Positions 8,179 through 8,183 of a stretch of DNA of 8,183 bases are shown in pieces (positions within the stretch are counted from its first letter, which is position 1; the number at the start of each line of letters is the position of its first letter). The translations under genes were made by a program, and so were the position numbers. The notes beneath the pieces are model-generated. The model searched no databases and had not been told where the DNA came from. It saw only the letters and a list, made by a program, of their open reading frames with translations. Source of the stretch: Halieaceae bacterium (GTDB lineage Bacteria; Pseudomonadota; Gammaproteobacteria; Pseudomonadales; Halieaceae); contig WTHO01000010.1 in NCBI GenBank assembly GCA_011523115.1, positions 1 through 8,183 of the forward strand, given 5' to 3'.

Positions 8179-8183
8179 GTCTG

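Noticed and set aside
1..8183. Novel system, CRISPR array, prophage, insertion sequence or RNA gene
   Set aside because: Coding covers nearly the entire window with well-known housekeeping genes. No direct repeat array, transposase, integrase, tRNA or rRNA sequence was seen, and no gap exceeds 41 bases.

Overview
This window holds eight protein genes, all read from the minus strand and packed almost end to end. In transcription order (right to left) they are ndk, rlmN, pilF/pilW, ispG, hisS, yfgM, bamB and der. This is the classic gammaproteobacterial ndk/rlmN-ispG-hisS-yfgM-bamB-der neighbourhood. The G+C-rich codon use, a PilF-type pilotin between rlmN and ispG, and Pseudomonas-like protein features point to a non-enteric gammaproteobacterium. 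That could be a pseudomonad relative or a marine Cellvibrionales-type lineage, but the genus is inference and cannot be fixed from this sequence alone.

Layout, right to left: ndk (nucleoside diphosphate kinase) starts 5 bases inside the right edge, so its promoter lies outside. After 21 bases comes rlmN (rRNA/tRNA m2A methyltransferase), after 20 bases pilF (type IV pilus secretin pilotin lipoprotein), and after 41 bases ispG (MEP-pathway isoprenoid enzyme). Then follow hisS (histidyl-tRNA synthetase) after 10 bases, yfgM (Sec-associated TPR membrane protein) after 15 bases, and bamB (outer-membrane assembly lipoprotein) overlapping by one base. Last, after 4 bases, is der/engA (ribosome-assembly GTPase), which runs off the left edge. 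The longest untranslated gap is 41 bases. No terminator or internal promoter is evident, so co-transcription is likely.

The genes combine translation and ribosome functions (RlmN, HisS, Der), envelope assembly (YfgM at the Sec translocon, BamB at the BAM complex, PilF for the PilQ secretin), isoprenoid supply for cell-wall lipid carriers (IspG) and nucleotide balance (Ndk). Nothing here looks like a mobile element, defence island, CRISPR array or new system.

Two points deserve attention. First, the 3' end of der appears to carry one extra base in a short C run (plus strand 48-50). This moves the conserved basic Der C-terminus into another frame, so it is either a sequencing or assembly error or a real frameshift. 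Second, rodZ, which normally sits between pilF (or rlmN) and ispG in related bacteria, is missing. The junction holds only 41 bases, with a small perfect hairpin.
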